A stretch of DNA of 64,000 nucleotides from Evansella clarkii (GCF_002019695.1 NZ_KV917376.1:2472670-2536669), one strand, 5' to 3'; counted from the first letter of the stretch, positions 1 through 9,357 are shown. Numbers and translations: made by a program. Notes: generated from the sequence alone by a model not told the origin.

Positions 1-15
1 AGGGGTAAAATGGTA

Positions 16-54
16 TTGTCACAATTTATACAAACTTGTGTAAAATTTATACAA
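16..54 (+). promoter_or_regulatory. sdh promoter/operator region with three half-sites
   Basis: A TTGTCA hexamer at 16-21 can serve as a -35 box. The DNA just behind it holds three copies of one nonamer in alternating orientation: TTTATACAA at 25-33, its near-complement TTGTGTAAA at 36-44, and TTTATACAA again at 46-54. Centres are 10-11 bp apart, so all three face the same side of the helix. This looks like an operator overlapping the promoter of sdhCAB. The -10 box is not certain (TGTAAA at 39-44 or TAAAAT at 41-46). The bound regulator is unknown. Confidence 0.45.
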
Positions 55-162
55 GCAATAGTAGAATAATGAAATGAGAGTTTAATAGTAAAAGGAGGGT
101 AACTTTTTTCTGTTTTCTTTACCATGTTAATACGCAAAATTTGATTACAGGGGGAAAGTTTG

Positions 163-771
163 ATGTCCACGAATCGTGAGTTTTTCTACCGCAGGCTGCA
201 TTCTTTATTAGGAGTTGTTCCTTTAGGAGCCTATTTAATTGTTCATTTTATGATAAACTATACAGCCACGCGGGGGCCGGAAGCTTATAATCAGGCTGCT
301 GGTTTTATGGGCAATATGCCGTTTCTGTTATTAATGGAGTTTGTTTTAATTTATATTCCGATCTTATTTCATGGAATTTACGGGTTATATATCGCATTTC
401 AGGCGAGGCATAACACATCTACATACAGTTATTTCAGGAACTGGATGTTCCGTCTGCAAAGAATTACCGGTGTCATTACGATAATTTTCATTGCATGGCA
501 TGTGTGGGATACTCGTATTCAAAAAGCGTTTGGCGCTGAAGTTAATTTTGATATGATGGCTGATATAGTCGCAAATCCTATCGCTTTAACTTTGTATATC
601 ATTTCGATCATCGCCGCTACATTCCACTTTGCGAATGGTTTATGGTCATTTGCTGTGACATGGGGAATAACTGTCTCCCATCGTTCTCAGCGTATCGCTA
701 CTTATGTAACATTAGCAGTATTCTTAGGAATGTCTTATGTCGGCGTAGCCGCAATATTAGCATTCGTGTAG
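163..771 (+). CDS. sdhC: Succinate dehydrogenase cytochrome b558 subunit
   Basis: Membrane anchor of respiratory complex II. It carries two b-type hemes and passes electrons from the SdhB iron-sulfur centres to menaquinone. The 202-residue protein has five hydrophobic helices. Starting at ATG 163 (a TTG lies just before it at 160) places histidines at 28, 70, 113 and 155, the positions known as heme ligands in B. subtilis SdhC, which supports this start. A GGGGGAAAG stretch upstream is the ribosome binding site. First gene of sdhCAB; sdhA follows after 28 bp. This start and the heme-ligand pattern make the assignment firm. Confidence 0.97.
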   Translation: MSTNREFFYRRLHSLLGVVPLGAYLIVHFMINYTATRGPEAYNQAAGFMGNMPFLLLMEFVLIYIPILFHGIYGLYIAFQARHNTSTYSYFRNWMFRLQRITGVITIIFIAWHVWDTRIQKAFGAEVNFDMMADIVANPIALTLYIISIIAATFHFANGLWSFAVTWGITVSHRSQRIATYVTLAVFLGMSYVGVAAILAFV

Positions 772-799
772 TCGTAGTATAAATGAAGGAGTGTTTCTG

Positions 800-2569
800 A
801 TGAGCAAAGGGAAAATTATCGTTGTCGGAGGCGGCTTAGCCGGGTTAATGGCAACGATTAAAGCAGCGGAAGCGGGAGTTTCTGTAGATTTATTTTCAGT
901 CGTACCGGTAAAACGTTCACACTCTGTATGTGCGCAGGGAGGAATAAACGGTGCGTTAAATACAATGGGGGAAGGAGACTCCACGTGGGAGCATTTCGAT
1001 GATTCTGTATACGGTGGAGACTTCCTGGCTAACCAGCCTCCTGTAAAAGCAATGTGTGATGCGGCACCTGGGATCATCCATTTAATGGACCGTATGGGAG
1101 TTATGTTTAACCGTACGGGAGAAGGTCTTCTTGCATTGCGCCGATTCGGTGGAACACAGCATCACCGTACAGCTTTCGCAGGTGCAACGACAGGGCAGCA
1201 GTTATTATACGCTTTAGACGAGCAGGTTCGCCGCCACGAGGTTGCGGGGCTTGTAAATAAATATGAATCATGGGAGTTCCTTCATGCAGTGCTTGATGAT
1301 GATGGTGTCTGCCGTGGAATCACTGCCCAGGATCTTGCAACTTCTGAGATGAAATCCTTCCGTGCAGACGCAGTAATCCTTGCGACAGGCGGACCAGGAA
1401 TTATCTTCGGTAAGTCAACAAACTCCATGATAAATACTGGTTATGCAGCTGCTGCTGTTTATGAGCAGGGTGCTTATTATGCCAACGGTGAATTCATTCA
1501 GATCCACCCGACAGCGATTCCTGGAGACGATAAGCTTCGTCTCATGAGTGAATCTGCCCGTGGAGAAGGTGGACGTGTCTGGACTTATAAAGACGGAAAG
1601 CCTTGGTATTTCCTTGAAGAGAAATATCCAGCGTACGGGAACCTCGTGCCAAGGGATATCGCAACACGCGAGATCTTCCACGTCTGTGTTGACCTGAAAC
1701 TAGGTATTAACGGGGAAAACATGGTTTACCTTGACCTCTCACATAAAGATCCGAAAGAGCTTGATATTAAGCTTGGAGGAATCATGGAAATCTATGAGAA
1801 ATTCATGGGTGACGATCCTCGTAAAGTGCCTATGAAAATCTTCCCTGCCGTTCACTATTCAATGGGTGGTCTCTGGGTAGATTATGATCAGATGACTAAT
1901 ATACCTGGTTTATTTGCAGCAGGGGAATGTGATTATTCACAGCACGGCGCAAACAGGCTTGGAGCTAACTCCCTTCTGTCTGCGATTTACGGCGGAATGG
2001 TAGCAGGGCCGAAAGCAATCGAGTATATTGAAGGCCTCGAAAAGTCCTCAGAAGACATGTCTTCTGATATTTATGACAGACAACTGAAAGAAGACCAGGA
2101 CCAGTATGAGGAAATCCTGAATATGCAAGGTGAGGAAAACGCATTTAAACTCCACCAGGAGCTTGGCCAGTGGATGACTGATAACGTAACAGTAGTCCGT
2201 GAGAATAAGAGACTGCTTGAGACGGATGAGAAACTCCAGGAACTAATGGAGAGATATAAGAAAATTAATATTGATGACACTTCAAGATGGAGCAACCAGA
2301 GTGCAGCGTTTGTCCGCCAGCTTGGAGGAATGCTTAATCTGGCGAGAGTTATCACTTTAGGTGCATATAACAGAAACGAAAGCCGGGGCGCTCATTTCAA
2401 GCCGGAATTCCCGGACCGAAACGACGATGAATGGCTGAAAACAACAAAGGCCAAATTTAACCCTGCCAGCCAGGGACCTGATTTTGAATACGAGGAAGTA
2501 GACGTATCGCTTATCCCACCTCGTAAACGTGACTATACATCCAAGAAGAAAGCGGGTGAAAAAGCATGA
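800..2569 (+). CDS. sdhA: Succinate dehydrogenase flavoprotein subunit
   Basis: Catalytic subunit of complex II, oxidising succinate to fumarate in the TCA cycle on the cytoplasmic side of the membrane. The 589-residue protein opens with the dinucleotide-binding motif VVGGGLAGL. His41, in the segment SHSVCAQGG, is the family's covalent FAD attachment site. The substrate-binding segment HPTAIPGDDKLRLMSESARG and the C-terminal arginine-rich region are present. ATG 800 is chosen over GTG 791 because AAGGAG at 786-791 is then a well-spaced ribosome binding site. The stop codon overlaps the sdhB start (ATGA), indicating translational coupling. Confidence 0.98.
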   Translation: MSKGKIIVVGGGLAGLMATIKAAEAGVSVDLFSVVPVKRSHSVCAQGGINGALNTMGEGDSTWEHFDDSVYGGDFLANQPPVKAMCDAAPGIIHLMDRMGVMFNRTGEGLLALRRFGGTQHHRTAFAGATTGQQLLYALDEQVRRHEVAGLVNKYESWEFLHAVLDDDGVCRGITAQDLATSEMKSFRADAVILATGGPGIIFGKSTNSMINTGYAAAAVYEQGAYYANGEFIQIHPTAIPGDDKLRLMSESARGEGGRVWTYKDGKPWYFLEEKYPAYGNLVPRDIATREIFHVCVDLKLGINGENMVYLDLSHKDPKELDIKLGGIMEIYEKFMGDDPRKVPMKIFPAVHYSMGGLWVDYDQMTNIPGLFAAGECDYSQHGANRLGANSLLSAIYGGMVAGPKAIEYIEGLEKSSEDMSSDIYDRQLKEDQDQYEEILNMQGEENAFKLHQELGQWMTDNVTVVRENKRLLETDEKLQELMERYKKINIDDTSRWSNQSAAFVRQLGGMLNLARVITLGAYNRNESRGAHFKPEFPDRNDDEWLKTTKAKFNPASQGPDFEYEEVDVSLIPPRKRDYTSKKKAGEKA

Positions 2570-3327
2570 GCGAAAAAACAATAGTTCTTGAAATAACCCG
2601 AAAGAAAGACTCAGAAGGCGATTCTTATGTAGAAAAATTTGAAATCCCTTATCGGGAAAACATGAACGTGATTTCCGCATTAATGGAAATCCGCAGAAAC
2701 CCAGTAAATGCCGATGGGCAGGATACTACTGCTGTTGCATGGGAAGCAAGCTGTCTTGAGGAAGTTTGCGGAGCATGTTCCATGGTAATTAACGGAAGGC
2801 CGCGCCAGTCATGTACAGCTCTTATTGACCAGCTGGAACAGCCAATCCGTCTGGAACCAATGGCTACTTTCCCTGTCGTAAGAGACCTTGTAGTAGACAG
2901 AAGCCGCATGTTTGATTCCCTGAAGCGCGTGAAGGCATGGGTGCCAATCGACGGAACATACGATCTTGGGCCTGGGCCGCGTATGCCTGAAGTTAAAAGA
3001 CAGTGGGCGTATGAACTATCAAAATGTATGACTTGTGGTGTGTGCCTGCAGGCCTGCCCGAATGTTAATGATAAATCAGATTTCATCGGACCGGCTGCAT
3101 TATCCCAGGTACGACTGCATAATGCTCACCCAACAGGTGAATATCATCGCGCAGAACGTCTGGATGCATTAATGGAAGGATCAGGCGGCCTGTCTAACTG
3201 TGGTAACTCACAAAACTGTGTGGAAGCTTGTCCTAAAGGAATTCCATTAACAACTTCCATCGCTGCATTAAACCGTGAGACTTCTGTCCAGTCATTCAGG
3301 AACTTCTTCGGAAGTGACCGAGTATAA
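2566..3327 (+). CDS. sdhB: Succinate dehydrogenase iron-sulfur subunit
   Basis: Electron-transfer subunit of complex II linking the flavin of SdhA to the hemes of SdhC. The 253-residue protein shows the three cysteine clusters of the family: a [2Fe-2S] plant-type ferredoxin cluster (CLEEVCGACS with a distal Cys in RQSC), and the paired clusters CMTCGVCLQACP and CGNSQNCVEACPKG for the 4Fe and 3Fe centres. The start overlaps the sdhA stop by 4 bp. An intrinsic terminator follows, so sdhCAB is a closed three-gene operon. Confidence 0.98.
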   Translation: MSEKTIVLEITRKKDSEGDSYVEKFEIPYRENMNVISALMEIRRNPVNADGQDTTAVAWEASCLEEVCGACSMVINGRPRQSCTALIDQLEQPIRLEPMATFPVVRDLVVDRSRMFDSLKRVKAWVPIDGTYDLGPGPRMPEVKRQWAYELSKCMTCGVCLQACPNVNDKSDFIGPAALSQVRLHNAHPTGEYHRAERLDALMEGSGGLSNCGNSQNCVEACPKGIPLTTSIAALNRETSVQSFRNFFGSDRV

Positions 3328-3336
3328 TTAAATGAG

Positions 3337-3366
3337 AAGGGGGCTTTAAACAGCCCCTTTTCTTTT
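3337..3366 (+). terminator. Terminator of sdhCAB
   Basis: AAGGGGGCT pairs with AGCCCCTT around a short loop and is followed by TTCTTTTT. Confidence 0.88.
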
Positions 3367-3426
3367 TACCGTATTAATGAATGAATATTCATTCGTTTCA
3401 TAAAAAATAATACCGGGGTGATGAAA

Positions 3427-3879
3427 ATGGCAAAACCGTATTACATAGAAGACTTAAACGAATGGAAAGAAAGCTTTAAATACCGCTACCCAGTAAGAGT
3501 GAGGTTTTCAGAAACGGATGCCTTCGGACATTTAAATAACACAGTCTCTTTCGTGTATTTTGAACTTGGAAGGATTAACTTTTTTAAGGATTCAGGAATG
3601 ACTGGCGAGTGGTTTTCTTCAGATGGAAAAACAATACCGGTAACAGGTGACCTGCATTGCGATTATTTTAAGCAAGTTTTCTTTGACGAAGATCTGGATG
3701 TTTGTGTAAAAGTCGCTGAAATAGGCACTACTTCAGTAGATCTGCATTATATGATTGTGAACAAAAACGATGATATTTGTATGACTGGCAGAGGTAAGAT
3801 TGTACAAGTATCCCGTGATTCAGGTAAACCTCAGCCGTGGAGTGAAAATGGCAGAAATTTTCTTGAAAAAGGAATGTAA
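3427..3879 (+). CDS. ysmA: Acyl-CoA thioesterase, 4HBT (YbgC-like) family
   Basis: Predicted hot-dog-fold thioesterase of 150 residues; the natural acyl-CoA substrate is unknown. The family signature is visible near the N-terminus: RVRFSETDAFGHLNNTVS, with the Asp-Ala-x-Gly-His-Leu-Asn segment that forms the active site in 4-hydroxybenzoyl-CoA thioesterases. The start at ATG 3427 is preferred because the GGGGTG at 3415-3420 lies at normal spacing; GTG 3418 and ATG 3421 are too close to it. It sits between sdhB and gerE as ysmA does in B. subtilis. Function beyond thioesterase is not known. Confidence 0.85.
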   Translation: MAKPYYIEDLNEWKESFKYRYPVRVRFSETDAFGHLNNTVSFVYFELGRINFFKDSGMTGEWFSSDGKTIPVTGDLHCDYFKQVFFDEDLDVCVKVAEIGTTSVDLHYMIVNKNDDICMTGRGKIVQVSRDSGKPQPWSENGRNFLEKGM

Positions 3880-3950
3880 TTACCAGAGGGCTTTTGTGCA
3901 GAAGATACAATTCTGAAAATAATTCCTTGCCACAAATCCCTTTTCAAGTC

Positions 3951-3978
3951 ACGGGCTTTACCTCATCTACATACTATA
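3951..3978 (+). promoter_or_regulatory. Sigma-K-like promoter of gerE
   Basis: CATACTATA at 3970-3978 fits the sigma-K -10 consensus CATAnnnTA. An AC at 3951-3952 lies 17 bp upstream, as in the sigma-K -35 element. gerE is a known sigma-K regulon member in B. subtilis, which agrees with the position 70 bp before the gene. Confidence 0.65.
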
Positions 3979-4048
3979 ATGATGACTAAATGCTAGCTTA
4001 ATATCTCATTGATGAGGAGGCAGCCCAGGCAGGAAAGGGTGAAAATAT

Positions 4049-4273
4049 TTGAAAGAACATGAGTTCCGACCTAAGCCGCTATTAACCAAACGGGAACGTG
4101 AAGTTTTTGAACTGCTTGTGCAGGACAAAACCACGAAGGAAATAGCTGCAGAACTTTTTATCAGCGAAAAAACTGTACGAAATCATATTTCCAATACGAT
4201 GCAGAAGCTGGGGGTAAAGGGGCGCTCCCAGGCAGTCATCGAACTGGTCCGGTTAGGGGAACTGAAAATTTAA
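4049..4273 (+). CDS. gerE: Late mother-cell transcription regulator GerE
   Basis: DNA-binding protein that switches spore-coat gene expression late in sporulation, in the mother cell, together with sigma-K. The 74 residues are a stand-alone LuxR-type helix-turn-helix: [20 protein letters not shown], then the recognition helix [11 protein letters not shown] and [11 protein letters not shown]. The length equals the B. subtilis protein when translation begins at the TTG at 4049, which has GGAAAGGGTG upstream at good spacing. It is transcribed alone, from the sigma-K-like site, and ends at a terminator. Confidence 0.96.
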   Translation: MKEHEFRPKPLLTKREREVFELLVQDKTTKEIAAELFISEKTVRNHISNTMQKLGVKGRSQAVIELVRLGELKI

Positions 4274-4277
4274 CGTA

Positions 4278-4315
4278 GGCCGGCTTCATGTCAGTGGAGC
4301 CGGTTTTACTTTTTG
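4278..4315 (+). terminator. Terminator of gerE
   Basis: CCGGCT (4280-4285) pairs with AGCCGG (4298-4303), followed by TTTTACTTTTT. Confidence 0.8.
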
Positions 4316-4352
4316 TTTAGGAAATTATAAAAGTTTAATTCTGTGGATAAGT

Positions 4353-4474
4353 CGTCCAGCTCCAGCGCTTACGAGCTCGAGGTCACTTCAGGCCTTTTCA
4401 GAAGCCAAAGAGCGGCTTCTGTCAAAGTCCTTCCAGTGCTTGTCGCTCGTGACCAAAGCGCTTGCGCTTTTGTT
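4353..4474. repeat. Dispersed Bacillaceae-type intergenic repeat
   Basis: A roughly 120-bp block with CCAGCGCTTACGAGCTCG at one end and GTCGCTCGTGACCAAAGCGC at the other, so the ends are partly inverted copies. I recognise this type from memory as a common non-coding interspersed repeat in Bacillus genomes; this was not checked. It marks the left edge of the glcT-ptsHI block and fills the gap between gerE and glcT. Confidence 0.6.
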
Positions 4475-4575
4475 CTCCCTGAAACTTACAAAAACTGCTT
4501 ATCCTGAATGATTGACTTAATTATTCTTTTCTATTTAAGATGGTAATAATGACAAGCAGAGAGGACACAAGAACC

Positions 4576-5415
4576 ATGCAAGGGATGTTTACTGTAGAAA
4601 AAATTCTTAATAATAATGTACTTATAGCTAAATCGAACAAGGATGAAGAAGTGGTTTTTATAGGTAAAGGGATTGCCTTTGGCAAAAAAACAGGGGATCA
4701 GCTGGAAGAGCAGCCATACGAAAAAGTTTTTAAACTTGCTGATGCCGAAGAACAGGAAAAATATAAGAAACTTGTGTCTAAAGAAGAAGAGAAGATAATT
4801 CTAATTATTCACGAAGCAATCTCGAAAATAAGAGACTTGCTTGGCATCGAACTCCATGAACGTATCCATTACGCTCTGACTCAGCATCTTGTGCTGGCTA
4901 TTGAACGAACAAAAGCTCATACGGATATTAAGAACCCTTTTCTGACTGAAACAAAATGGATGTATTACGATACATTCAAAATTTCAGAAATTGTTATCGA
5001 TTATATATATGAAAAATCGGGGGTCAGGCTGCCCGAAGCAGAGGCTGGTTTTATAACTCTCCACATACAGAGCGCCCTGACGGATGAACGGCCGTTATTA
5101 ATGGATCAGACAGAAGAGTTCATCTCCCGCTGTGTTTCATACATTGAAGAGAAAACAAAACGCCAACTGGATAAAGAGAGTACTTCCTTTCACAGGTTTG
5201 TCCAGCATTTGAAACAAATGTTTGAAAGGAGTATGACAAATAATTTTCCAGTGGAAAAAAAAGTTCTACAAATGTTGAAGAAAGAAAGTCCAGTATGTTA
5301 TAATCTTTCTCGAAACATCGTGCGAATGGTGGAGAAAGTCGTTGGCCACACTTTAGCTGACGCCGAAACGATTTATCTCATAATCCACCTTCAGCGGCTC
5401 ACAGAAAATAAATAA
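4576..5415 (+). CDS. glcT: PTS-controlled transcription antiterminator GlcT
   Basis: RNA-binding antiterminator of the BglG/LicT family that lets RNA polymerase pass a terminator when glucose is being transported. The 279 residues comprise an N-terminal co-antiterminator RNA-binding domain (about 1-60, VEKILNNNVLIA and GKGIAFGKK) and two PRD domains. Candidate phosphorylated histidines lie in LHERIHYALTQH and FITLHIQSAL (PRD1) and in RFVQHLKQMF and IYLIIHLQRL (PRD2). ATG 4576 is chosen over ATG 4540 because the protein then begins MQGMFTVEKIL like B. subtilis GlcT and has AGAGAGGA upstream. It precedes ptsHI and the antiterminator target leader. Confidence 0.9.
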   Translation: MQGMFTVEKILNNNVLIAKSNKDEEVVFIGKGIAFGKKTGDQLEEQPYEKVFKLADAEEQEKYKKLVSKEEEKIILIIHEAISKIRDLLGIELHERIHYALTQHLVLAIERTKAHTDIKNPFLTETKWMYYDTFKISEIVIDYIYEKSGVRLPEAEAGFITLHIQSALTDERPLLMDQTEEFISRCVSYIEEKTKRQLDKESTSFHRFVQHLKQMFERSMTNNFPVEKKVLQMLKKESPVCYNLSRNIVRMVEKVVGHTLADAETIYLIIHLQRLTENK

Positions 5416-5423
5416 TTATCTTT

Positions 5424-5540
5424 TACGTGTAACTGATACGATCAGGCATGAGTGAAAATTAGTGCTCTTCCGAAAGGGACCCCTTTCCGGGATGCAGGTT
5501 TTTCCTGCTGCACTTTTTTTGCTCATGCTTTTTTGTTGTT
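5424..5540 (+). promoter_or_regulatory. GlcT RNA antiterminator (RAT) overlapping a terminator
   Basis: The segment from 5425 to 5455, with ACTGATACGATCAGGC at its core, resembles the ptsG RAT bound by B. subtilis GlcT as I recall it. Its 3' part (GCATGAG at 5446-5452) pairs with CTCATGC near 5523-5529, and GTGC near 5462 with GCAC near 5511, forming a long terminator stem followed by TTTTTTG. RAT and terminator share bases, so only one can form. This leader should make ptsHI expression depend on active GlcT. Confidence 0.8.
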
Positions 5541-5710
5541 TACAGTCACTGTTCAGCATTATTGCTGTCATAATAAAAGATTTTTCAGCGTGAAGCCCTG
5601 GAAAATTGGGTAATAATATAAATGGAACAGGGCCAGATTGAAGACGATACCATGAGGGCTGGATTAATTGCATTCGCAGCTTACTAATTATTATTAAGGA
5701 GTGTTTTAAC

Positions 5711-5974
5711 ATGGCAGAAAGAAACTTTACTATTACAGCAGAAACAGGAATTCACGCGAGGCCGGCTACACAGCTTGTGAACAAAGCATCTCAGTTTGAA
5801 TCAGAAATCACACTGGAACACAAAGGCAAAGCAGTCAATCTTAAGTCGATTATGGGTGTAATGTCTCTTGGTGTTGGCCAGGGTGCTGAAGTTACAATAA
5901 AAGCAGAAGGTTCAGATGAAGAAGAAGCTATCAAAGGAATTGAAGAAGTGATTAAGGAAGGTCTTGGTGAGTAA
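5711..5974 (+). CDS. ptsH: Phosphocarrier protein HPr
   Basis: General phosphotransferase carrier that takes phosphate from enzyme I on a histidine and hands it to sugar-specific EIIA domains; the seryl-phosphorylated form is a co-repressor with CcpA. In the 87-residue protein His15 lies in [12 protein letters not shown] and Ser46 in [11 protein letters not shown], both at family positions. The ribosome binding site is AAGGAG. The stop overlaps the ptsI start by one base (TAATG). It follows the GlcT-type leader directly, without the ptsG gene found between them in B. subtilis. Confidence 0.97.
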   Translation: MAERNFTITAETGIHARPATQLVNKASQFESEITLEHKGKAVNLKSIMGVMSLGVGQGAEVTIKAEGSDEEEAIKGIEEVIKEGLGE

Positions 5975-7689
5975 TGTCTAATTTGCTTACAGGGATTGGA
6001 GCGTCAGCAGGTATTGCGATTGCTAAAGCATTCCGTCTGGAAAATCCTGATCTGACAGTTGAGAAAAAACAAGCAGAAGATATAAAAGCAGAACTGGAAA
6101 ACTTCAATCAGGCACTGAAAACATCCAAACAGGAGCTTGAGGTTATTAAAGAAAAAACAAGGGAACAGATGGGGGATGAACATGCAGAAATCTTTTCTGC
6201 TCATCTCCTTGTCCTGAGTGATCCTGAACTGGTAGACACTATTCGCAACAAAGTGAGAGAAGAAAATGTCACCGCCTCGTTTGCACTTAAGGAAGTGTCT
6301 GACCAGTTTATCGCAATGTTTGAAGCGATGGATAATGAATACATGAAAGAAAGAGCAGCTGATATACGGGATGTCTCCAAAAGAGTGTTAGCACATATCC
6401 TTGGTACTCCGATCGTGTCTCTAGCTGAAATTGACGAAGAAGTAGTTATCGTCGCTGAGGATCTTACACCGTCTGACACAGCTCAGTTGAACAAACAGTT
6501 TGTAAAAGGTTTTGTTACAGATATCGGAGGAAGAACCTCTCATTCGGCGATTATGGCACGTTCCCTGGAGATCCCATCAGTAGTTGGGACGAAAACAATT
6601 ACAGATGAAGGAAAAAACGGGATTACTGTCATTGTAGACGGCCTTGAAGGTAAGGTAATTCTGAATCCTTCAGAGGAAGAAATTCAGGAATATAAACAGA
6701 AACAGGCAGATTATGAAGAGCAAAAACGTGAATGGGCTAAACTTGTTAACGAGAAGACCCTCACAAAGGATGGCCAGCATGTGGAGCTCGCTGCAAATAT
6801 CGGAACTCCGGACGATCTTGAAGGAGTTAAAAACAACGGTGCTGAAGGAATCGGTCTGTACAGAACTGAATTTCTTTATATGGGCCGTAATGAATTACCA
6901 ACAGAAGATGAACAATATGATGCTTACAAGAAAGTACTTGAGCAAATGGATGGCAAGCCGGTAGTAATCCGTACGTTAGATATAGGCGGTGATAAAGAAC
7001 TGCCATATCTGGATCTTCCGAAAGAACTCAATCCTTTCCTGGGATTCCGTGCTATCCGCCTTTGCCTTGAGCGGGACGATATTTTCCGTACACAGCTAAG
7101 AGCATTATTGCGCGCAAGCTCTTACGGGAATCTGAAAATCATGTTTCCAATGATCGCTACACTGGATGAATTCCGACAGGCGAAACAAATGCTTGAGGAA
7201 GAGAAGCAAGTATTAATTGATAAAGGCATCACTGTAAGTGATAGTATAGAGATTGGCATTATGGTGGAGATTCCGTCTACTGCTGTAATGGCAGCGCAGT
7301 TTGCGAAAGAAGTAGACTTTTTCAGTATCGGAACGAATGACCTTATTCAGTACACAATGGCTGCGGACCGTATGAATGAACAGGTTTCTTATTTGTATCA
7401 GCCTTATAACCCGGCGATACTCCGCCTTGTGAAGATGGTTATTGAAGCTTCCCACAAGGAAGGAAAATGGACTGGCATGTGCGGTGAAATGGCGGGGGAT
7501 TCTGTTGCGATTCCGTTACTATTAGGGCTTGGTCTTGATGAATTCAGCATGAGCGCGACCTCTGTATTGCCTGCAAGAAGCCAGCTGGCTGCAATCACAA
7601 AAGAGGACGCGGAAGCTGCCGCCCTTGAAGCTATTGAAATGAATACTGCTGAAGAAGTAAAGAATTTTGTCGAAAAGAAATTTTTATAA
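5974..7689 (+). CDS. ptsI: PTS enzyme I (phosphoenolpyruvate-protein phosphotransferase)
   Basis: Cytoplasmic enzyme that uses PEP to phosphorylate HPr, starting the sugar phosphotransferase cascade. The 571 residues carry the phospho-histidine domain with His190 in [13 protein letters not shown], the PEP-binding segment [10 protein letters not shown], and the active-site cysteine in [10 protein letters not shown]. The length matches the family. It is translationally coupled to ptsH and ends at a strong terminator, so ptsHI forms a two-gene unit. Confidence 0.97.
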   Translation: MSNLLTGIGASAGIAIAKAFRLENPDLTVEKKQAEDIKAELENFNQALKTSKQELEVIKEKTREQMGDEHAEIFSAHLLVLSDPELVDTIRNKVREENVTASFALKEVSDQFIAMFEAMDNEYMKERAADIRDVSKRVLAHILGTPIVSLAEIDEEVVIVAEDLTPSDTAQLNKQFVKGFVTDIGGRTSHSAIMARSLEIPSVVGTKTITDEGKNGITVIVDGLEGKVILNPSEEEIQEYKQKQADYEEQKREWAKLVNEKTLTKDGQHVELAANIGTPDDLEGVKNNGAEGIGLYRTEFLYMGRNELPTEDEQYDAYKKVLEQMDGKPVVIRTLDIGGDKELPYLDLPKELNPFLGFRAIRLCLERDDIFRTQLRALLRASSYGNLKIMFPMIATLDEFRQAKQMLEEEKQVLIDKGITVSDSIEIGIMVEIPSTAVMAAQFAKEVDFFSIGTNDLIQYTMAADRMNEQVSYLYQPYNPAILRLVKMVIEASHKEGKWTGMCGEMAGDSVAIPLLLGLGLDEFSMSATSVLPARSQLAAITKEDAEAAALEAIEMNTAEEVKNFVEKKFL

Positions 7690-7699
7690 TAATGCTGTT

Positions 7700-7738
7700 G
7701 CAGGGGGGTCTGACATTCAGTCGCCCCTGCTTTTTTTT
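7700..7738 (+). terminator. Terminator of ptsHI
   Basis: GCAGGGG (7700-7706) pairs with CCCCTGC (7724-7730), followed by eight T. From here to 7982 I see no gene, only AT-rich leader ending in the ysmB ribosome binding site. Confidence 0.88.
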
Positions 7739-7982
7739 GGACATTTTTTGCTGTTCGGCACTGCCATTGCCAGGGGAGTTTTTCCCTGAAGGACCATTCA
7801 CAGATAAGTGCTTCTGGGTATTATTGTTTAGTAAAGCTGTTATCAGGATAATGAATTGTATGCTGCAAATGTTAAATATTTTTGAACAAAGAGAAGAATA
7901 TTGGAGTAATACTTGAATTTCTATCAAAAAACTAGGAAAATAAAAGTATTGGTATTTCGCTTATCGAAAGGGGGGACTCAAC

Positions 7983-8456
7983 ATGTCCGATCAAAAACAA
8001 ACAGTTAAGATGGACCAAGTAGCAAAGATAGAAAAGTCTTTACGAATGATCTCTGATATTGTAAAACAAAAAGGAAGAGAAATTTTAAATGAATTCCCGA
8101 TTACCCCTCCTCAATTTGTGGCACTGCAGTGGCTCCATGAATATGGTGATATGACGATTGGTGAATTATCATCAAAAATGTACCTTGCCTGCAGTACGAC
8201 AACGGATTTAATTGACCGGATGGAAAAGAATGATTTAGTTGAAAGAGTAAAGGATACTAATGACCGCCGGGTAGTAAGGATTCACTTACTCGATAAAGGG
8301 GCTGTAATTATCAGAGAAGTAATTCATCAGCGCCAGGCGTATTTACAGGGAGTTCTGGAAAATTTCTCTCAGGAGGATGTAGATTTTATGGAAAAGAACT
8401 TGCGTTTCCTGAACGAGGAAATGAAACGGGATGCGAAAACATGGAAATCTTTTTAA
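7983..8456 (+). CDS. ysmB: MarR-family transcription regulator
   Basis: Predicted dimeric winged-helix regulator of 157 residues; target genes and ligand are not known. The central part shows the MarR winged helix: TPPQFVALQWLHEYGDMTIG, a recognition helix in ACSTTTDLIDRMEKNDLVER, and the wing DTNDRRVVRIHLLDKG. A strong AAAGGGGGG lies before ATG 7983. It precedes racE by 70 bp as ysmB does in B. subtilis, so joint transcription with racE is possible. Confidence 0.88.
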   Translation: MSDQKQTVKMDQVAKIEKSLRMISDIVKQKGREILNEFPITPPQFVALQWLHEYGDMTIGELSSKMYLACSTTTDLIDRMEKNDLVERVKDTNDRRVVRIHLLDKGAVIIREVIHQRQAYLQGVLENFSQEDVDFMEKNLRFLNEEMKRDAKTWKSF

Positions 8457-8526
8457 ATCCTGAATTACCTTGTGAAATCTCTCCTTTTTGATAAAACTGT
8501 ATATTCAGAGAGAGGAAAGTAAATCA

Positions 8527-9354
8527 GTGGATAAACCAATAGGAGTTATTGATTCAGGGGTCGGGGGACTGACCGTAGTTTCTGAATTGATTCGACAGCT
8601 GCCAAAAGAAGAAATCATCTATATTGGTGATACCGCCAGATGTCCATATGGACCGAGGCCGGTTGAAGAGGTGAGAGAATATACGTGGGAAATGATTGAG
8701 TGCCTTCTTTTCCACAAAATTAAAATGCTTGTAATTGCCTGTAATACAGCGACTGCTGTAGTACTGGACGAGGCTAGAAAAAGGCTTTCCATTCCTGTAG
8801 TAGGAGTAATTCACCCAGGAGCTGTAGCTGCATTAAAGGCTACTAAAAACGACCATGTCGGTGTCATAGGGACGGAAGGAACGATAAACAGTTCTGCCTA
8901 CCCAACGGAAATTGCTAAGATAAACTCGGAAATTAAAGTCGAGAGCCTTGCCTGCCCTGCATTCGTGCCTATGGTTGAGCAGGGAATACTTGAAGGGCCG
9001 ATTGCTGTTGAAACTGTCAGGGAAACGTTAAAACCGATACTGGCTACGGATATCGACAGTTTAATACTTGGATGCACTCATTATCCGCTGCTGGCGCCTG
9101 TGATTGAGGAAGTGGCAGGGGAGAAAATTGAAGTGATCAGTTCCGGAGATGAAACAGCAAGAGAAGTGAGCTCACGGCTGTATTACCGCAATACGTTAAA
9201 CAGCGGGAAACGCCCTCCTTCTTACTTGTTTTATTCCACCGGGCCAAGTGACAGGTTCAAAAAGGTGGCATCGAAATGGCTGTCTATGCCTGATATGAAA
9301 GTAAAGGAACTTAATTTGTCAGGTTACCATAGTAATTTAAGAAATTACAGGTAA
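8527..9354 (+). CDS. racE: Glutamate racemase
   Basis: Makes D-glutamate for peptidoglycan by cofactor-independent racemisation. The 275-residue protein shows [13 protein letters not shown] at the N-terminus (Asp and Ser of the active site) and the two catalytic cysteines, Cys72 in IACNTATAV and Cys183 in [12 protein letters not shown] 8527 is the start: it has AGAGAGGAAAG upstream and gives the expected N-terminus. An upstream in-frame start at 8488 has no ribosome binding site. The D-glutamate link to the transaminase gene at 50.3 kb is functional, not positional. Confidence 0.95.
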   Translation: MDKPIGVIDSGVGGLTVVSELIRQLPKEEIIYIGDTARCPYGPRPVEEVREYTWEMIECLLFHKIKMLVIACNTATAVVLDEARKRLSIPVVGVIHPGAVAALKATKNDHVGVIGTEGTINSSAYPTEIAKINSEIKVESLACPAFVPMVEQGILEGPIAVETVRETLKPILATDIDSLILGCTHYPLLAPVIEEVAGEKIEVISSGDETAREVSSRLYYRNTLNSGKRPPSYLFYSTGPSDRFKKVASKWLSMPDMKVKELNLSGYHSNLRNYR

Positions 9355-9357
9355 TGT

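Noticed and set aside
124-144. Short leader peptide ATG before sdhC
   Set aside because: The frame is six codons; AAAAGGAGGG at 90-99 is too far upstream and the peptide has no regulatory codon pattern.
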